A DNA stretch of 64,000 bases. It comes from Paracyclopina nana (Eukaryota > Arthropoda > Copepoda > Cyclopoida > Cyclopettidae). The notes beneath the pieces were generated by a model. The model was not told where the DNA came from, ran no database searches, and saw nothing but the letters and a program-made list of their open reading frames with translations. The DNA is taken from positions 9,300,001 to 9,364,000 of the forward strand of contig JAGUCH010000003.1 in NCBI GenBank assembly GCA_019096065.1, written 5' to 3'. Within the stretch, counting starts at the first letter, position 1. Each line of letters starts with the position of its first letter. The position numbers and the translations under genes were made by a program. This document shows positions 22,801 through 32,983 of the stretch, piece by piece.

Positions 22801-25800
22801 AGGCCATTGGAGTGAGGCTCAACCAAGTGGACAAGTTGTACGCTGGTCTCAAGGAGTTGGCCAACGAGAGGAGGGCCAAGCTGGACGATGCCCTCAAACT
22901 GTTCATGTTGAACCGCGAGGTTGATGATCTTGAGCAGTGGATCGCTGAGCGCGAAGTCGTCGCTGGCTCGCATGAGCTTGGCCAAGACTACGACCATGTC
23001 ACTTTGCTTTGGGAGCGATTCAGGGAGTTTGCTAGGGACACCGAGTCCATTGGCAACGAGCGCGTCCAGGCGGTCAACGAGATCGCCGACAGCCTCATCA
23101 GGTAATAGCTCTTCTGCCTCTGTTAAACTTCTTTTTTAATTTTGATTTTCTTCTCAGCACTGGTCATACTGATGCCGCCACAATTGCACAGTGGAAGGAC
23201 GCCTTGAACGACGCATGGGCCGACTTGGGCGAGCTCATCGACACCAGGACCCAGATGCTGGAGGCTTCAAGGGAGCTCCACAAGTACTTCCACGACTGCA
23301 AGGATGTCCTTGGACGCATTCTGGAGAAGCAGCACTCCATGTCAGAGGAGCTTGGGCGCGACTCTGGATCCGTGTCAGCTTTGCTCAGGAAACACCAGAA
23401 CTTCATCGCTGACCTCCAGGGGCTCCAGGCTCAAGTGCAGACGATCCAGGACGAGTCTGCCAAGTTGCAAGCCGCCTATGCTGGCGACAAGGCGATGGAG
23501 ATCACTAACCGGGAGCGTGAAGTGGTTCGCGCCTGGCTTGAGTTGAATGGCCTGGGCGAGTCGAGGAAGGCCAAGTTGAACGACACCTCCGACCTGTTCA
23601 AGTTCTTTGCCATGGTGAGGAACTTGGTGCTCTGGATGGACGACCTCATGAGGCAGATGAAGACCTCTGAGAAGCCAAGGGACGTCTCAGGAGTCGAGTT
23701 GCTCATGAACAACCACCAAGGCCACAAGGCTGAGATTGACGCCAGGGAAGACAATTTCGGCGACTGCCTCAGCCTCGGCAAGGAGCTGCTCTCCAGGAAC
23801 CACTACGCCTCCAACGAGATCAAGGAGAAGCTGATGGAGCTGACCAACCTGCGGAACGAGATGTTGCACCGCTGGGAGGAGCGTTGGGAGCACCTCCAGT
23901 TGATCCTCGAGGTCTACCAGTTCGCACGCGACGCTGCCGTCGCCGAGGCTTGGCTCATGGCCCAAGATCCTTACCTCAAGTCCGAAGAATTGGGGGTATG
24001 GATATTTCTAGTATCTCTCTATGAGTTAATGTAATTTATTTCGCTGCAGCAAACCATTGATGAGGTTGAGAATCTGATAAAGAAGCACGAGGCCTTTGAG
24101 AAAGCTGCGGCTGCCCAGGAGGAGCGTTTCGCCGCTCTCGAACGTCTGACCACGGTAAGTGATCTCTCTTTCTTTCCATTTCACCGTGTGATTGCACCTA
24201 CAATACCGAATACAGCTTGAGCTCGTGGAGGCCGCGAAAAGGGGCGAGCTGACACATGCTCAAAGAGAGCTTTTGGCCAGAGGCCAAACCTATTCGCCCT
24301 CGAACCACAGAAGGGTAACACCACTGCTATTAGAAGATACTAGGCGTCTAGTTCTGCATGGAATTGCTACGCTCTGATTGTGCTGAAAATTGGACAAAAA
24401 TTGCACTACGGTTTTTGCTTACAAACTATTAGCATGGCTAGCTTATCAAAGTTTCTTAGGCGGTTTTGAATCGCTTTAAAGCTTTCTCATTTATTACAAA
24501 TTCTAATAGTATCATTTTCATGTTAGAATTTATTTTATCGGTTTAATGTTTAGTTTTGGGATGTATCAGCCATAATCAAAGCTTTTGGTCCACTATTTTT
24601 ATGAGGATTTTGGCCTTTATTTGCTAAGGGTCTACATTCCGTATTTTAGTATATTCAATTTTCTAGTTTACAAATTATCACTTTTAAGAACATTAAATTA
24701 ATCAAAATGCTGCTCAGGGAGTAATTATGCTGTTTTTGTAGTTTGAGTTGAAAGAGCTGAAGAGACGCCAAGATGAGGATGAACGCAGGAGAACCGAGGA
24801 AATTGCCAGACATTCTTCAGTGGACAAAACTGACATGGGCGGTGAGAAATCCGAAACGGCATCCATCAAGTCAACTGGATGTAAGTCCATAGTTCCTAAA
24901 ATAGTATATAAAGTCGGCTTCGGGAGTAATTTGACGTCATTCTCATTTTCATCATTATCTTCATGAGTTAATGAATAATGTATTTTTAATGTGTTGGGGG
25001 CTTTTTTGGAGCAATGGAAACGGTTGTTTCCATTATTTCCACGTTGAAACGCTCTCAAAGCCCCGCCAACATTTTGAATTCATTACGATTAGTATTACAA
25101 AAAATTGATGAAATTGATAATATGATGTTCTATCGCTCCCGCTTTATATACCATTTGTATGCTCATCTATCTTCAATTTCTCCAAGCTCGAAATACTAAC
25201 AAAACCTCTCTCTCTTTTCTATTTCTCTCACATTTCTCACTGTATCTAACTTAAAGGCCAACAGCCTTTAGTTCGGAAGTCTTCTCAGCAGTCGAGGAAG
25301 GCAGCACCTCTTTCACCTGAAGCACCTGAACAAGGTGCATCAGCAGGTGCTGTCGCCTCACCTGTGACCTCACCTGAGGCCGGGACTGATTCTGAGGCTG
25401 CTGCAGCCAAAGGTAAAAGAATTCTTTCTCTTCCTTGCTCTTTGCATGATTTTCCTTGATTTGACCACATTTTTTGCATGCGTGTGATTTTGGTCTTTTT
25501 CCCATCAAAGTGCATGCCAGCCTTGTTTCACCTGCACCTGCTACTGAGACTGGTTCTGGTCCTGCTAAGAAAAAACGCTTTTTTGCACCTCCCACGCCTG
25601 AAATCGAGAGTGCGTTTGCCAAGCAACTGCAGATGCCCAAGAGGCAAATCATGCAGCACGGAGGCCATTCGAGGACAACGTCCTCCAGCTTGTCTGGATC
25701 TGAGGCTGCTGGCGTCCTTCCATCAAGGACGCCAAAGTCACCTTCTTCTCCATCCTTTCTGGGACTTCGAGGTGCATGCCTACAATATTATTTCATAAAA

Positions 25801-27252
25801 AGTTATTGCCGGTTGACAGGTTAATTATCTAGATCATTTGCTATATGTGCTTATTTTTGCTGTTTTTTCATCGCATGTGGTGTATTTGATTTTTTAGTTT
25901 CTGGTCGTCGGGGCAGCACTTCTAGCGAGAAAAAACGCTCCAAGTCACGAGCTCGCTCCAAGTCGCCCTTTCGATCCTTCAGATGGCCCAAGAGCAAGTC
26001 TAGGCTCGACCAGTCTGCTGCTGGTGGCAATTATGATAGTGACAACGATGAGCCTGCGTCGTCCACTTTGCGTAAGTCCTATGCTTAATGGGAAAGGCCA
26101 ACATGTGTACATGTATACTAGGGTGATAGAACTGATACAAATGGCCACAGTTTGGCTGCTTGGTTGGGCATAATTTCGTTCAAGTAGGGTATTTTGTACA
26201 AGTTGGTAATGGTACTTTTTGTAAAAATGTATTTCAGGCTGAACAAAGAAGGGGATATGGTCCGTTGTTTTATATGTTGTGATTGTCTTCACTTGCCTGT
26301 CGTGTTCCTTTTGGTTTTTATGCATGTTTCCCACTTATCTTGTGTCTATTTATGAATACACTTCAACATGACTTGAAAGCTAGGTCTGAAAACTGTAATG
26401 ATACCATCATATTTTCCAGACCGTGATGGAGATGAAATTGAAGGCATGCTTGTGAGGAAACACGAATGGGAGACCACTACCAAGAAAGCCTCCAACAGGT
26501 AATTCCCAATACGCTTTTGTCTTTTTTTTAACGATTTTTAACGATTGATTATCTTGTTAAGATCGTGGGACAAAGTGTGCGTGGTGCTGAAGGGCTCGAA
26601 AATGTTGTTCTACAAAGACCAAAAGTCCTACAGGTCTTCACCTGAGGCCTTGTACCGTGGTGAACCTGCTATGGACCTCACTAATGGCAAGGTTGAGGTG
26701 GCCGCAGACTACACCAAGAAGAAGAACGTCTTCAGGCTGAAGTAAGCCACATCCGCTCTGAAAAAATGCAGTAATCGTCATTGCTTTCATTCTAGGCTAT
26801 CCAATGGAGGCGAGTGCTTGTTCCAAGCCAGTGACGAGGAGGAAATGAGCCAATGGGTGTCAGCCATTAACTCCGTAATTTGTGAACCCGCTGGGGCCGC
26901 AGGTAAATATTAAGTGGAAGCAATACACGTGCGCCGCAACAAATCCGCTAGATGGTGTTGCGCTTTGTTAATAGCTGAATTTTGTGTGCGATCAAGCCTT
27001 TAAAGCCTATTTTGGCCATTCCCCAATCACAAACGCAAAAATGCTCATGTTGCTCCACTTCTTGTTTTTTTGTTCCCTGAACGGTGGCACCACCTAAAGT
27101 GGTAGTGAAAAACGCCTGAACCAATTGTTATGATATGGCAAAAATGAAATGACTCCCATTTTTCAGGTGGAAGGGCCCAAACACTGCCAGCTGAACGGAG
27201 ACCCGGAGATGAGCCCAAGAAACGCTCCTTCTTCACCCTCAAGAAGAAGTAG
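16865..27252 (+). CDS. beta-Spec: Beta-spectrin (non-heavy), complete
   Basis: Exons: 16865-17006, 17641-17792, 17851-18411, 18471-18655, 18714-21528, 21588-22046, 22107-23101, 23158-23995, 24050-24154, 24742-24880, 25257-25412, 25511-25771, 25898-26071, 26420-26498, 26562-26741, 26796-26902, 27167-27252. The sum is 7434 nt, 2477 aa. Beta-spectrin cross-links actin and pairs with alpha-spectrin in the submembrane skeleton. Domains: two calponin-homology domains (~48-290; [13 protein letters not shown] opens the first), then a long run of triple-helical spectrin repeats to ~2085, a Ser/Pro/Lys-rich linker of about 240 residues, a PH domain (~2330-2440; [21 protein letters not shown]) and a basic tail, [11 protein letters not shown]. 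It is longer than the usual 2290-2360 because of the linker. The exons are GC-richer than the introns, consistent with high expression. Confidence 0.96.
17227..17233 (+). promoter_or_regulatory. TATA box of an internal beta-spectrin promoter
   Basis: TATAAAG in intron 1, 51 bases before the ATG at 17278 (and 45 before ATG 17272). This fits a start site near 17257-17260 and a very short 5' UTR for the alternative first exon. Confidence 0.45.
17272..17560 (+). CDS. beta-Spec: Alternative first exon of beta-spectrin
   Basis: An open frame from ATG 17272 (or 17278, with a good ATCATGG context) to a donor at 17560 (CTA|GTAAAT). It ends in phase 1, exactly as the standard first exon does, so it can splice to 17641. 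The joint would read ...[19 protein letters not shown], preserving the start of the actin-binding domain. The ~96-residue N-terminus is Ser- and acid-rich ([16 protein letters not shown]), ends in a predicted helix ([14 protein letters not shown]), and differs wholly from the MTTDIS form. Vertebrate beta-spectrins also use alternative N-termini. Expression is inferred, not shown. Confidence 0.55.
24216..24314 (+). CDS. beta-Spec: Optional 33-codon exon of beta-spectrin, or alternative 3' end
   Basis: The acceptor ATACAG precedes it and the donor AGG|GTAACA follows. It is 99 nt in phase 0-0, between exon ...ALERLTT (ends 24154) and exon [10 protein letters not shown] (starts 24742). It starts [19 protein letters not shown], which resembles the start of the next exon and the vertebrate sequence after ...LERLTT. 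It could be a cassette, a mutually exclusive alternative to the next exon, or, read through to the stop at 24377, a short C-terminus lacking the PH domain. Confidence 0.5.
24315..24741 (+). other. Intron within the beta-spectrin linker region
   Basis: An AT-rich intron ending in TTTTTGTAG. Apart from the stop at 24375-24377 closing the optional exon frame, nothing is recognised in it. Confidence 0.5.
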
Positions 27253-27603
27253 TGACTTTTAATTAGCAGCTAATGATTAAATGTGTATATTTGAGCATTT
27301 TGCCTCGTGTCGTCTCCTCTTTACTACTACTACTACTACGATGATGAAGCTGCCCTTATTATCAATTGAATGCTTTACACACACACACAATTTCACTTCT
27401 AGTAGATTCTGAGCTTCTCCTCTCAATAATTAACCGGATACATGTTTTTGTTTGAGCTCCAAATATCTATATATACTATGCGAATGAGTATACCCTCCAC
27501 AGTTTAACAGATGATGAAAAATGATGCTAATCACACACACACACACTACAAGAGTTATGAGGATATGTAAAAAATAGTATGATGTAATTTTAAGGAAAAG
27601 ATC

Positions 27604-27609
27604 AATAAA
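27604..27609 (+). promoter_or_regulatory. Poly(A) signal of beta-spectrin
   Basis: AATAAA about 350 nt after the stop codon and 200 nt before the start of the zinc-finger gene. CA and ACT microsatellites lie in the 3' UTR. Confidence 0.6.
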
Positions 27610-28946
27610 GTCTACATACTACTACTAATAATATAATGAAAGAAATGGTCCGTTCTTTCAAATCTTCGCATTCATCAAAAACCGGAAAATAGGAGAAGCG
27701 TGGAATTCTACCTGAAATTCGGTAACGTTTGGTATCAGTAAATTGTTTGGCATCTTCTCAAGGACGAACAGTTGTGGAACCATCGCCATCATACCAGCTT
27801 GCAACAATATGAAAAAAAGGCATAAGTGTGAGTTTTGTGGAAAGCTGTATAAATTCCTCGTAAGACATAAAAAAGAAGTTCACGATAAAGCCAGTCACAT
27901 TTATGACAAAAGGTTTAGGAAAAAGCGTGTGCTCATCTCTCATGCAGAAGTGCATCAAAAAATCCAATGTGACTTCAAATGTGAATTTTGTGATGAGGAA
28001 TTCATGCATCAAACCAGTCTTTCAGCTCACTTGAAGGAAAAGCATGACATCTCAAGGCCTTTTAAGTGTGACATTTGTGACAATAGATTCACTAAAAAGC
28101 ATGTGCTCATCTCTCATGCTAAAGTGCATGAAGAAGTCCAATGTGACTTCAAATGTGAATCTTGTGATGAGGAATTCAGACATCAAACCAGTCTTTCAGC
28201 TCACTTGAAGGAAAAGCATAGCATCTCAAGACCTTTCCAGTGTGACATTTGTGGCAACAGATTCACTCAAAAGCATGTGCTCATCTCTCATGCTAAAGTG
28301 CATGAAAAGGTTCAAGGCGACAATAAATGTGAATCTTGTGGTGAGGAATTCTTGCATCAAACCAGTCTTTCAGCTCACCTAAAGGAAAAGCATAGCATCT
28401 CAAGACCTTTTAAGTGTGACGTTTGTGGCAACAGATTCACTAAAAAGCATGTGCTCATCACTCATGCAAAAGTGCATGAAGAAGTCCAATGTGACTTCAA
28501 TTGTGAATCTTGTGATGAGGAATTCATGTATCAAACCAGTCTTTCAGCTCACCTGAAGGAAAAGCATGACATCTCAAGACCTTTTAAATGTGACATTTGT
28601 GGCAACAGATTCACAAAAAAGTCTGTGCTAATGGTTCATGCTAAAGTGCATGAAAAGGTTCTATGCGACTTCAAATGTGAATCTTGTGATGAGGAATTCA
28701 GGCATCAAAAAAATCTGTCTGCTCACTTGAAGGAAAAGCATGACATCTCAAGACCTTTTAAATGTGACATTTGCACCATGAGGTTTAGTCAAAAGAATGT
28801 GCTCATCACTCATGCGAAAGTGCATGAAGAGGTTCAATGCAACTTCAAATGTGAATCTTGCAGTGAGGAATTCAGATATCAAAAAAATCTTATTACTCAC
28901 ATGAAGGAAAAGCATGACATCTCAAGACCTTTCCAGTGTGACATTT

Positions 28947-28951
28947 GTGGC
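28947..28951 (+). repeat. Target-site duplication, left copy
   Basis: GTGGC directly before the 5' LTR; the same five bases follow the 3' LTR at 39073-39077. Five-base duplications fit BEL/Pao integration. Confidence 0.9.
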
Positions 28952-29210
28952 TGAAGGAAAAATCGACTCGTCTTTCACCAAACCTCGAAGCCCAGCACTC
29001 GACGACGCGATGATCTCAGCTTTATGTCAGTTTCGCTGTTCCACTGATAACCGCGAAAATACATCAGTTCATGTTATTATTCCACACCGACAAGTTGTTT
29101 CGTTTATTCGACACTTTCGTACGAAGATTCTCTTTACCGGGACTTCGGCTATATCCGCAAGTTAAGGACGATTACCTGAAGACTTAGTAGCTTCAGGCCT
29201 CTTCCTTTCA
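28952..29210 (+). repeat. 5' LTR (259 bp)
   Basis: Starts TGAAGGAAAAATCG and ends CTTCCTTTCA. It matches 38814-39072 base for base by eye. Confidence 0.95.
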
Positions 29211-29224
29211 TGGCGCCCAACGTG
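29211..29224 (+). promoter_or_regulatory. Primer-binding site, tRNA-Lys type
   Basis: TGGCGCCCAACGTG starts immediately after the LTR. It is complementary to the 3' end of animal tRNA-Lys(CUU), including CCA and the start of the T arm, as I recall that tRNA; the match is 14 bases. Confidence 0.7.
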
Positions 29225-29855
29225 TTCAGGACCGGGGAACCGCGACCTTGAGGAGAAGGCCCACCTGACGCTTGGATCAGAGGTATAGTTGGGATTTGAA
29301 CTCACTTATCACGCTTTTAGCAGGTGAATACACTGCTAGACGCGTTCGTTCCGCTTTTGGCCGGTAATAAGCCCGCCAGACGCGATTTTCGCTTAAGCAG
29401 TCCCCCGTGATTACGAGGAGAGACGCTAGGCGAGCCATCCACGCTTGGAGACTAAGTCGTAGTCTTCTGAGCGTCTGTTTGCGTCAAAAGGACGCCATTT
29501 TGTCGATTGCGATTCCTGCATGGGCCGTAGCTTATTATAAAAGCTGCACGTAAGGCTGCGTGTCAGGTGACACCTTCTGGAATCGCTACACCTATTTGGG
29601 ACTTTCTTGACGGGCTCCGGCTTCATTGAGAGCTGGGTCAAAGCTACGCGTCAGGTGACGCCATCAAAAAAGTCCCGCCAACGTTTGAATTTTCCGGTAG
29701 CAGCGAAGCGCGCACCGAGTAAATAATTCTAAGGCTGAGCAGTCAGCTGTGGTAGCATAGCTTCCGGCACGTACTGCCACGAAGCCACGCGAGGAGTACA
29801 GACGTAGGAAATACCATCAAATCCGAAAATACCTCGCTAATACTTCATTTTTTCG

Positions 29856-29921
29856 GTGATTACAGGCTAACGAGGCTACGGGGCTCTACCAACTGAGCTA
29901 TCAAAGGACCTCGATCACCCG
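29856..29921 (-). repeat. tRNA-Tyr-like 5' half, copy 1, antisense to the element
   Basis: On the minus strand it reads TCCTTTGATAGCTCAGTTGG then TAGAGC, an almost perfect acceptor-D-arm with the internal A-box, followed after a short insert by CTGTAATC, which resembles the tRNA-Tyr anticodon (GTA) loop. No T arm follows, so it is not a tRNA gene. Confidence 0.6.
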
Positions 29922-30055
29922 GAAAAGAAGGGGAGGACATCAACCCCAAAGAGCGGAGTGGCCAATAGCCTCACTCGGGCATCGAGAAGAGTGGCCAAAA
30001 AAGCGGGTAAGACAAGGTTTTAGGCCTCATAAACCCGTCTTTAAGTTTACTTTCT

Positions 30056-30109
30056 GTGATTACAGTTCGGGCTCTACCAACTGAGTTATCGAAGGAACTC
30101 GATCACCCG
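30056..30109 (-). repeat. tRNA-Tyr-like 5' half, copy 2, antisense to the element
   Basis: The minus strand reads TCCTTCGATAACTCAGTTGG, TAGAGC, then CTGTAATCAC. It is the same module as 29856-29921 but without the 12-15-base insert. The shared flanks GTGATTACAG and CTCGATCACCCG show that both arose by one duplication of ~60 bp. Confidence 0.6.
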
Positions 30110-30560
30110 ACCTGAGCTAAAGGCGAAGTTGGACAAGGCTGGGGGCCCGAAGCTTTCGACAGGTCCAGCCCCAGCTACTGACAGGATTTACACCAGGTTC
30201 TGGTACTGGCGAGGGCGAGCCCTAATCGATCTCATTGCGGATTTGGAGCTCGTCAGTTCGGGGGTTCGAGGTACTTCGATAGTCAACACCCGACACCCAA
30301 AACCCAGCCCACTGCGTTCATTTCCGCATGACATACAGTGGTGTTTGCTTCGTTCGAGCCATAGTCTAGAAGACTCACGGGACGAGAACAGAAACTTCCC
30401 TTTTGGCGTTGTTGTGGTGTGGTGACATCCTCCGAGAATCCGAGATCCAGCGAAGAATATAGCGAATTCTGAAGACCTGATCTCATTGTATTATTCAATT
30501 CTAAACCGATTGTAAGCTTCTGCTAAATAAAAGACCTTGTGGAATACACTAGTAGTCATT

Positions 30561-32972
30561 ATGGCAGCAGCGACGAGTACTCCAAAGAAACGAGAGTCCT
30601 GGAAGGACATTGTAGCTAGTGTCAACGCGGAATGCGAGGCTCTGGAACAAATGTTCGTAAGGTGGAGGAAGTTAGGAGAGACCAAGAGGACTGAACAAGT
30701 CCTGGTGCTCATGCCTCTGGCCAAACAAGCTAGGGCAGATGTCAAAAGGTTAGACGAGTTAGTGGACACTGTATTTGACATGCCTGATGATGATGATGAT
30801 TGTGACTCGGATGAATCAGGGGAGATCCCTGAGGAGGATCCAAAGCGCATGGCAGCTATAAGGCTTCAGGAGAGGGTGGGCAGGTTGAAACTCCGGAAGC
30901 GGTTTTGGTATAGGGAGCTTTTGCGCATTTATAACGCACGTTTGAAGGCAGAACCAGATCTGGAACAGATTTCATTCGCGGATTCCAGCTATATGATTAC
31001 TTCCATGCCAGAAGACCCGAACATTACAGGCATGAACCTGACGCTGGTAGAGAATTTGATACTTCCAAAGGAAGCTCTCAGAGCTCCAGATTCGCAGGAC
31101 AAGCCGGCAGAGGCAACTGCGGGGAAGAAGGATCAGGCTGACCAGAACGGGGCGAATTCAGGTCAAACTGCCAAAACAAAGACCCCAGAGGAGCTCCTGG
31201 ACGAGCTGAAATCACTGGGAGGCCAGATTAGATTAATGATCCAAGACTTTGGCACGCAAGAGGTTAGCGAGGAAGGTATCGCAAAAATCGAAGGTATCTT
31301 GGATGGAAACGTCAAGGTACTAAGAGAATTCGCTGATCAATGCCGCGCAATCTGGAATGAATGCGAGCAACCTGCCAAAAAGACTGGACTCACAGTCATC
31401 ACGAAGACAGTGAATCAAGCCGATCAAGCAGTAAAAGACTTCATTGCTCGACTGAGGCAACAAGGCCAGCTTGAGCAACTGATCGACAACAGAAACAAGG
31501 AGACAGACGGCAAAAGGCTGTCAGGGCAAAAAGATGGGGGGGCACGCCCACCACCGCCCACAGGGACAGTTCAGAGTCTGATCAGCCAATTCCAGGGCAA
31601 TGACAATGAGCTGTCCAGACGAGAGATGCCCCCACCTCAAACCCCAAACTTCACGCCGATACAAAACCTAGGGGGTCAATACAGTGCTACCAGACAGCCA
31701 AGGTTGCCAGGTCAGGCACCCAATCAGCCACAGAGGCGAGACAGAAGCCCAGAGCCAGAGGAAGAATTCATCATGCTGCGCACTGAAAATCACAGATCTG
31801 TGAAAACGGAGAAGGCAGTTCTAGATGATTGGGCTGATCTATATTCACACGCCTTTTTGTTGAGCCAGATTTATGATCCTAAGAAAGACAAGTTGCCAAA
31901 GGAAAGTGATATTCCACGTATGAAGTTCACAGGAGACATTGGTGAGTACCAGGACTTCAGGGACCGATTCTTCATCAGGGTCATCCTGAACACGAGCATC
32001 TCCCCGTCGAATAAGCTGATGCTGCTCAGGGATAGCCTAGAAGGTGAACCTGAAATTGAAATAAAGAACTTTAAACCATGGAACTTGTTAAACCTTGCGA
32101 ACGCGATCGAGAAACTTGACAAGGTCTACGGAGACTTGAAAGGCCGCCAAGGATTCTTGCTAGCCAAAATTACAAAAATGCAACCGCTTGACCACACTAA
32201 GAAGGAATCGCTGCAAGAATATAAAGCGGTCATGCTAGAAATGATTAAGTTCTTCACGGAAGAAGGAGCGCGAATCAAATGCAGCCCAGTCATGGGCATC
32301 GCAGCCATCCCATGGGTCATGCATTGGAAGGAACAGTCCAAACTCAGATATGAGGAATATATAAAGTTATCGAAGCTAGAGAGCTCTGTGGACTCGGTCA
32401 TGGACTTCATAGACTGGAAGCTGTCTGTGATGAGAATGTCGAGCTATGAAGCCAAAATAAAAGAGGTGACTGACAAGTCAGAGTCTAAAAAGAAAGCAGT
32501 GACACTGCTGACTAACGAGGAATCCGGAAGTGAAGACAGTCCCTCAGATTACTCTACTGATTACGAGGAAGAAGCCTCAGGTCCATGTTTGTCGACTGCA
32601 ATCCGAAGTTTAGATGTCAGAGACTGTCAAGTCTGCGGGCTAGAAAATCACAAAACCCCGCAATGCAAGCAGTTCATCAGGATGTCCGGAAAGGACAAGT
32701 ATGAACTCTGTATTCAAAAGAGACTGTGCATGAGGTGCATAGACTCGAAGCATCGAAGGAGAGAATGCAAGGCCCCGAAGTGCACGAAATGCCAAAATCC
32801 ACATCACGGGCTACTTCACGGATTCTTTGAAAAAAGAGATAAGGAAAAACTGGAGAAGTCCATGAATGACAAGCTGAAAACCATGGAAACCACGCTGGCA
32901 ACGATGCTGGAACAGCAACAGACTTTTTTAGAGGTTGCCAGGGCATCCCAAGGGACCCCAGCTCAACAGTAA
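30561..32972 (+). CDS. gag: Gag of the BEL/Pao element
   Basis: Starts at ATG 30561 (ATTATGGC); about 803 aa. It is the capsid and nucleocapsid precursor that packages element RNA. The central part (KLPKESDIPRMKFTGDIGEY) matches the DUF1759-type gag domain found in BEL/Pao. Near the C-terminus are two CCHC zinc knuckles (CQVCGLENHKTPQC, CMRCIDSKHRRREC) and a CCHH variant (CTKCQNPHHGLLH). It ends at TAA 32970-32972, in a different frame from pol. The pol frame is open back across the gag end, and a slippery heptamer lies 40 nt before the stop. Confidence 0.9.
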   Translation: MAAATSTPKKRESWKDIVASVNAECEALEQMFVRWRKLGETKRTEQVLVLMPLAKQARADVKRLDELVDTVFDMPDDDDDCDSDESGEIPEEDPKRMAAIRLQERVGRLKLRKRFWYRELLRIYNARLKAEPDLEQISFADSSYMITSMPEDPNITGMNLTLVENLILPKEALRAPDSQDKPAEATAGKKDQADQNGANSGQTAKTKTPEELLDELKSLGGQIRLMIQDFGTQEVSEEGIAKIEGILDGNVKVLREFADQCRAIWNECEQPAKKTGLTVITKTVNQADQAVKDFIARLRQQGQLEQLIDNRNKETDGKRLSGQKDGGARPPPPTGTVQSLISQFQGNDNELSRREMPPPQTPNFTPIQNLGGQYSATRQPRLPGQAPNQPQRRDRSPEPEEEFIMLRTENHRSVKTEKAVLDDWADLYSHAFLLSQIYDPKKDKLPKESDIPRMKFTGDIGEYQDFRDRFFIRVILNTSISPSNKLMLLRDSLEGEPEIEIKNFKPWNLLNLANAIEKLDKVYGDLKGRQGFLLAKITKMQPLDHTKKESLQEYKAVMLEMIKFFTEEGARIKCSPVMGIAAIPWVMHWKEQSKLRYEEYIKLSKLESSVDSVMDFIDWKLSVMRMSSYEAKIKEVTDKSESKKKAVTLLTNEESGSEDSPSDYSTDYEEEASGPCLSTAIRSLDVRDCQVCGLENHKTPQCKQFIRMSGKDKYELCIQKRLCMRCIDSKHRRRECKAPKCTKCQNPHHGLLHGFFEKRDKEKLEKSMNDKLKTMETTLATMLEQQQTFLEVARASQGTPAQQ

Positions 32973-32983
32973 CCCGGATGCCC
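32924..32983 (+). promoter_or_regulatory. Candidate -1 ribosomal frameshift site between gag and pol
   Basis: The heptamer T TTT TTA (32924-32930) is positioned exactly as X XXY YYZ in the gag frame. A -1 slip there enters the pol frame, which has no stop before the pol ATG. Ten bases downstream, GGGCATCC (32941-32948) pairs perfectly with GGATGCCC (32976-32983), giving an 8-bp stem that encloses the gag stop. Confidence 0.65.

Larger units (their letters stand above)
29225..30560 (+). other. Long untranslated leader of the BEL/Pao element
   Basis: About 1.3 kb with no convincing ORF. It contains two related segments antisense to tRNA-like sequence (29856-29921 and 30056-30109) and presumably the packaging signal. 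Confidence 0.6.

Noticed and set aside
28914-29165. Short coding ORFs in the LTRs (same frame in both copies)
   Set aside because: The two are identical only because the LTRs are identical. The frame is short and starts within host or LTR sequence.
29856-30109. Two minus-strand tRNA genes in the retroelement leader
   Set aside because: The acceptor-D-arm half is good, but no T arm (GGTTCGA) or 3' acceptor strand follows on that strand.
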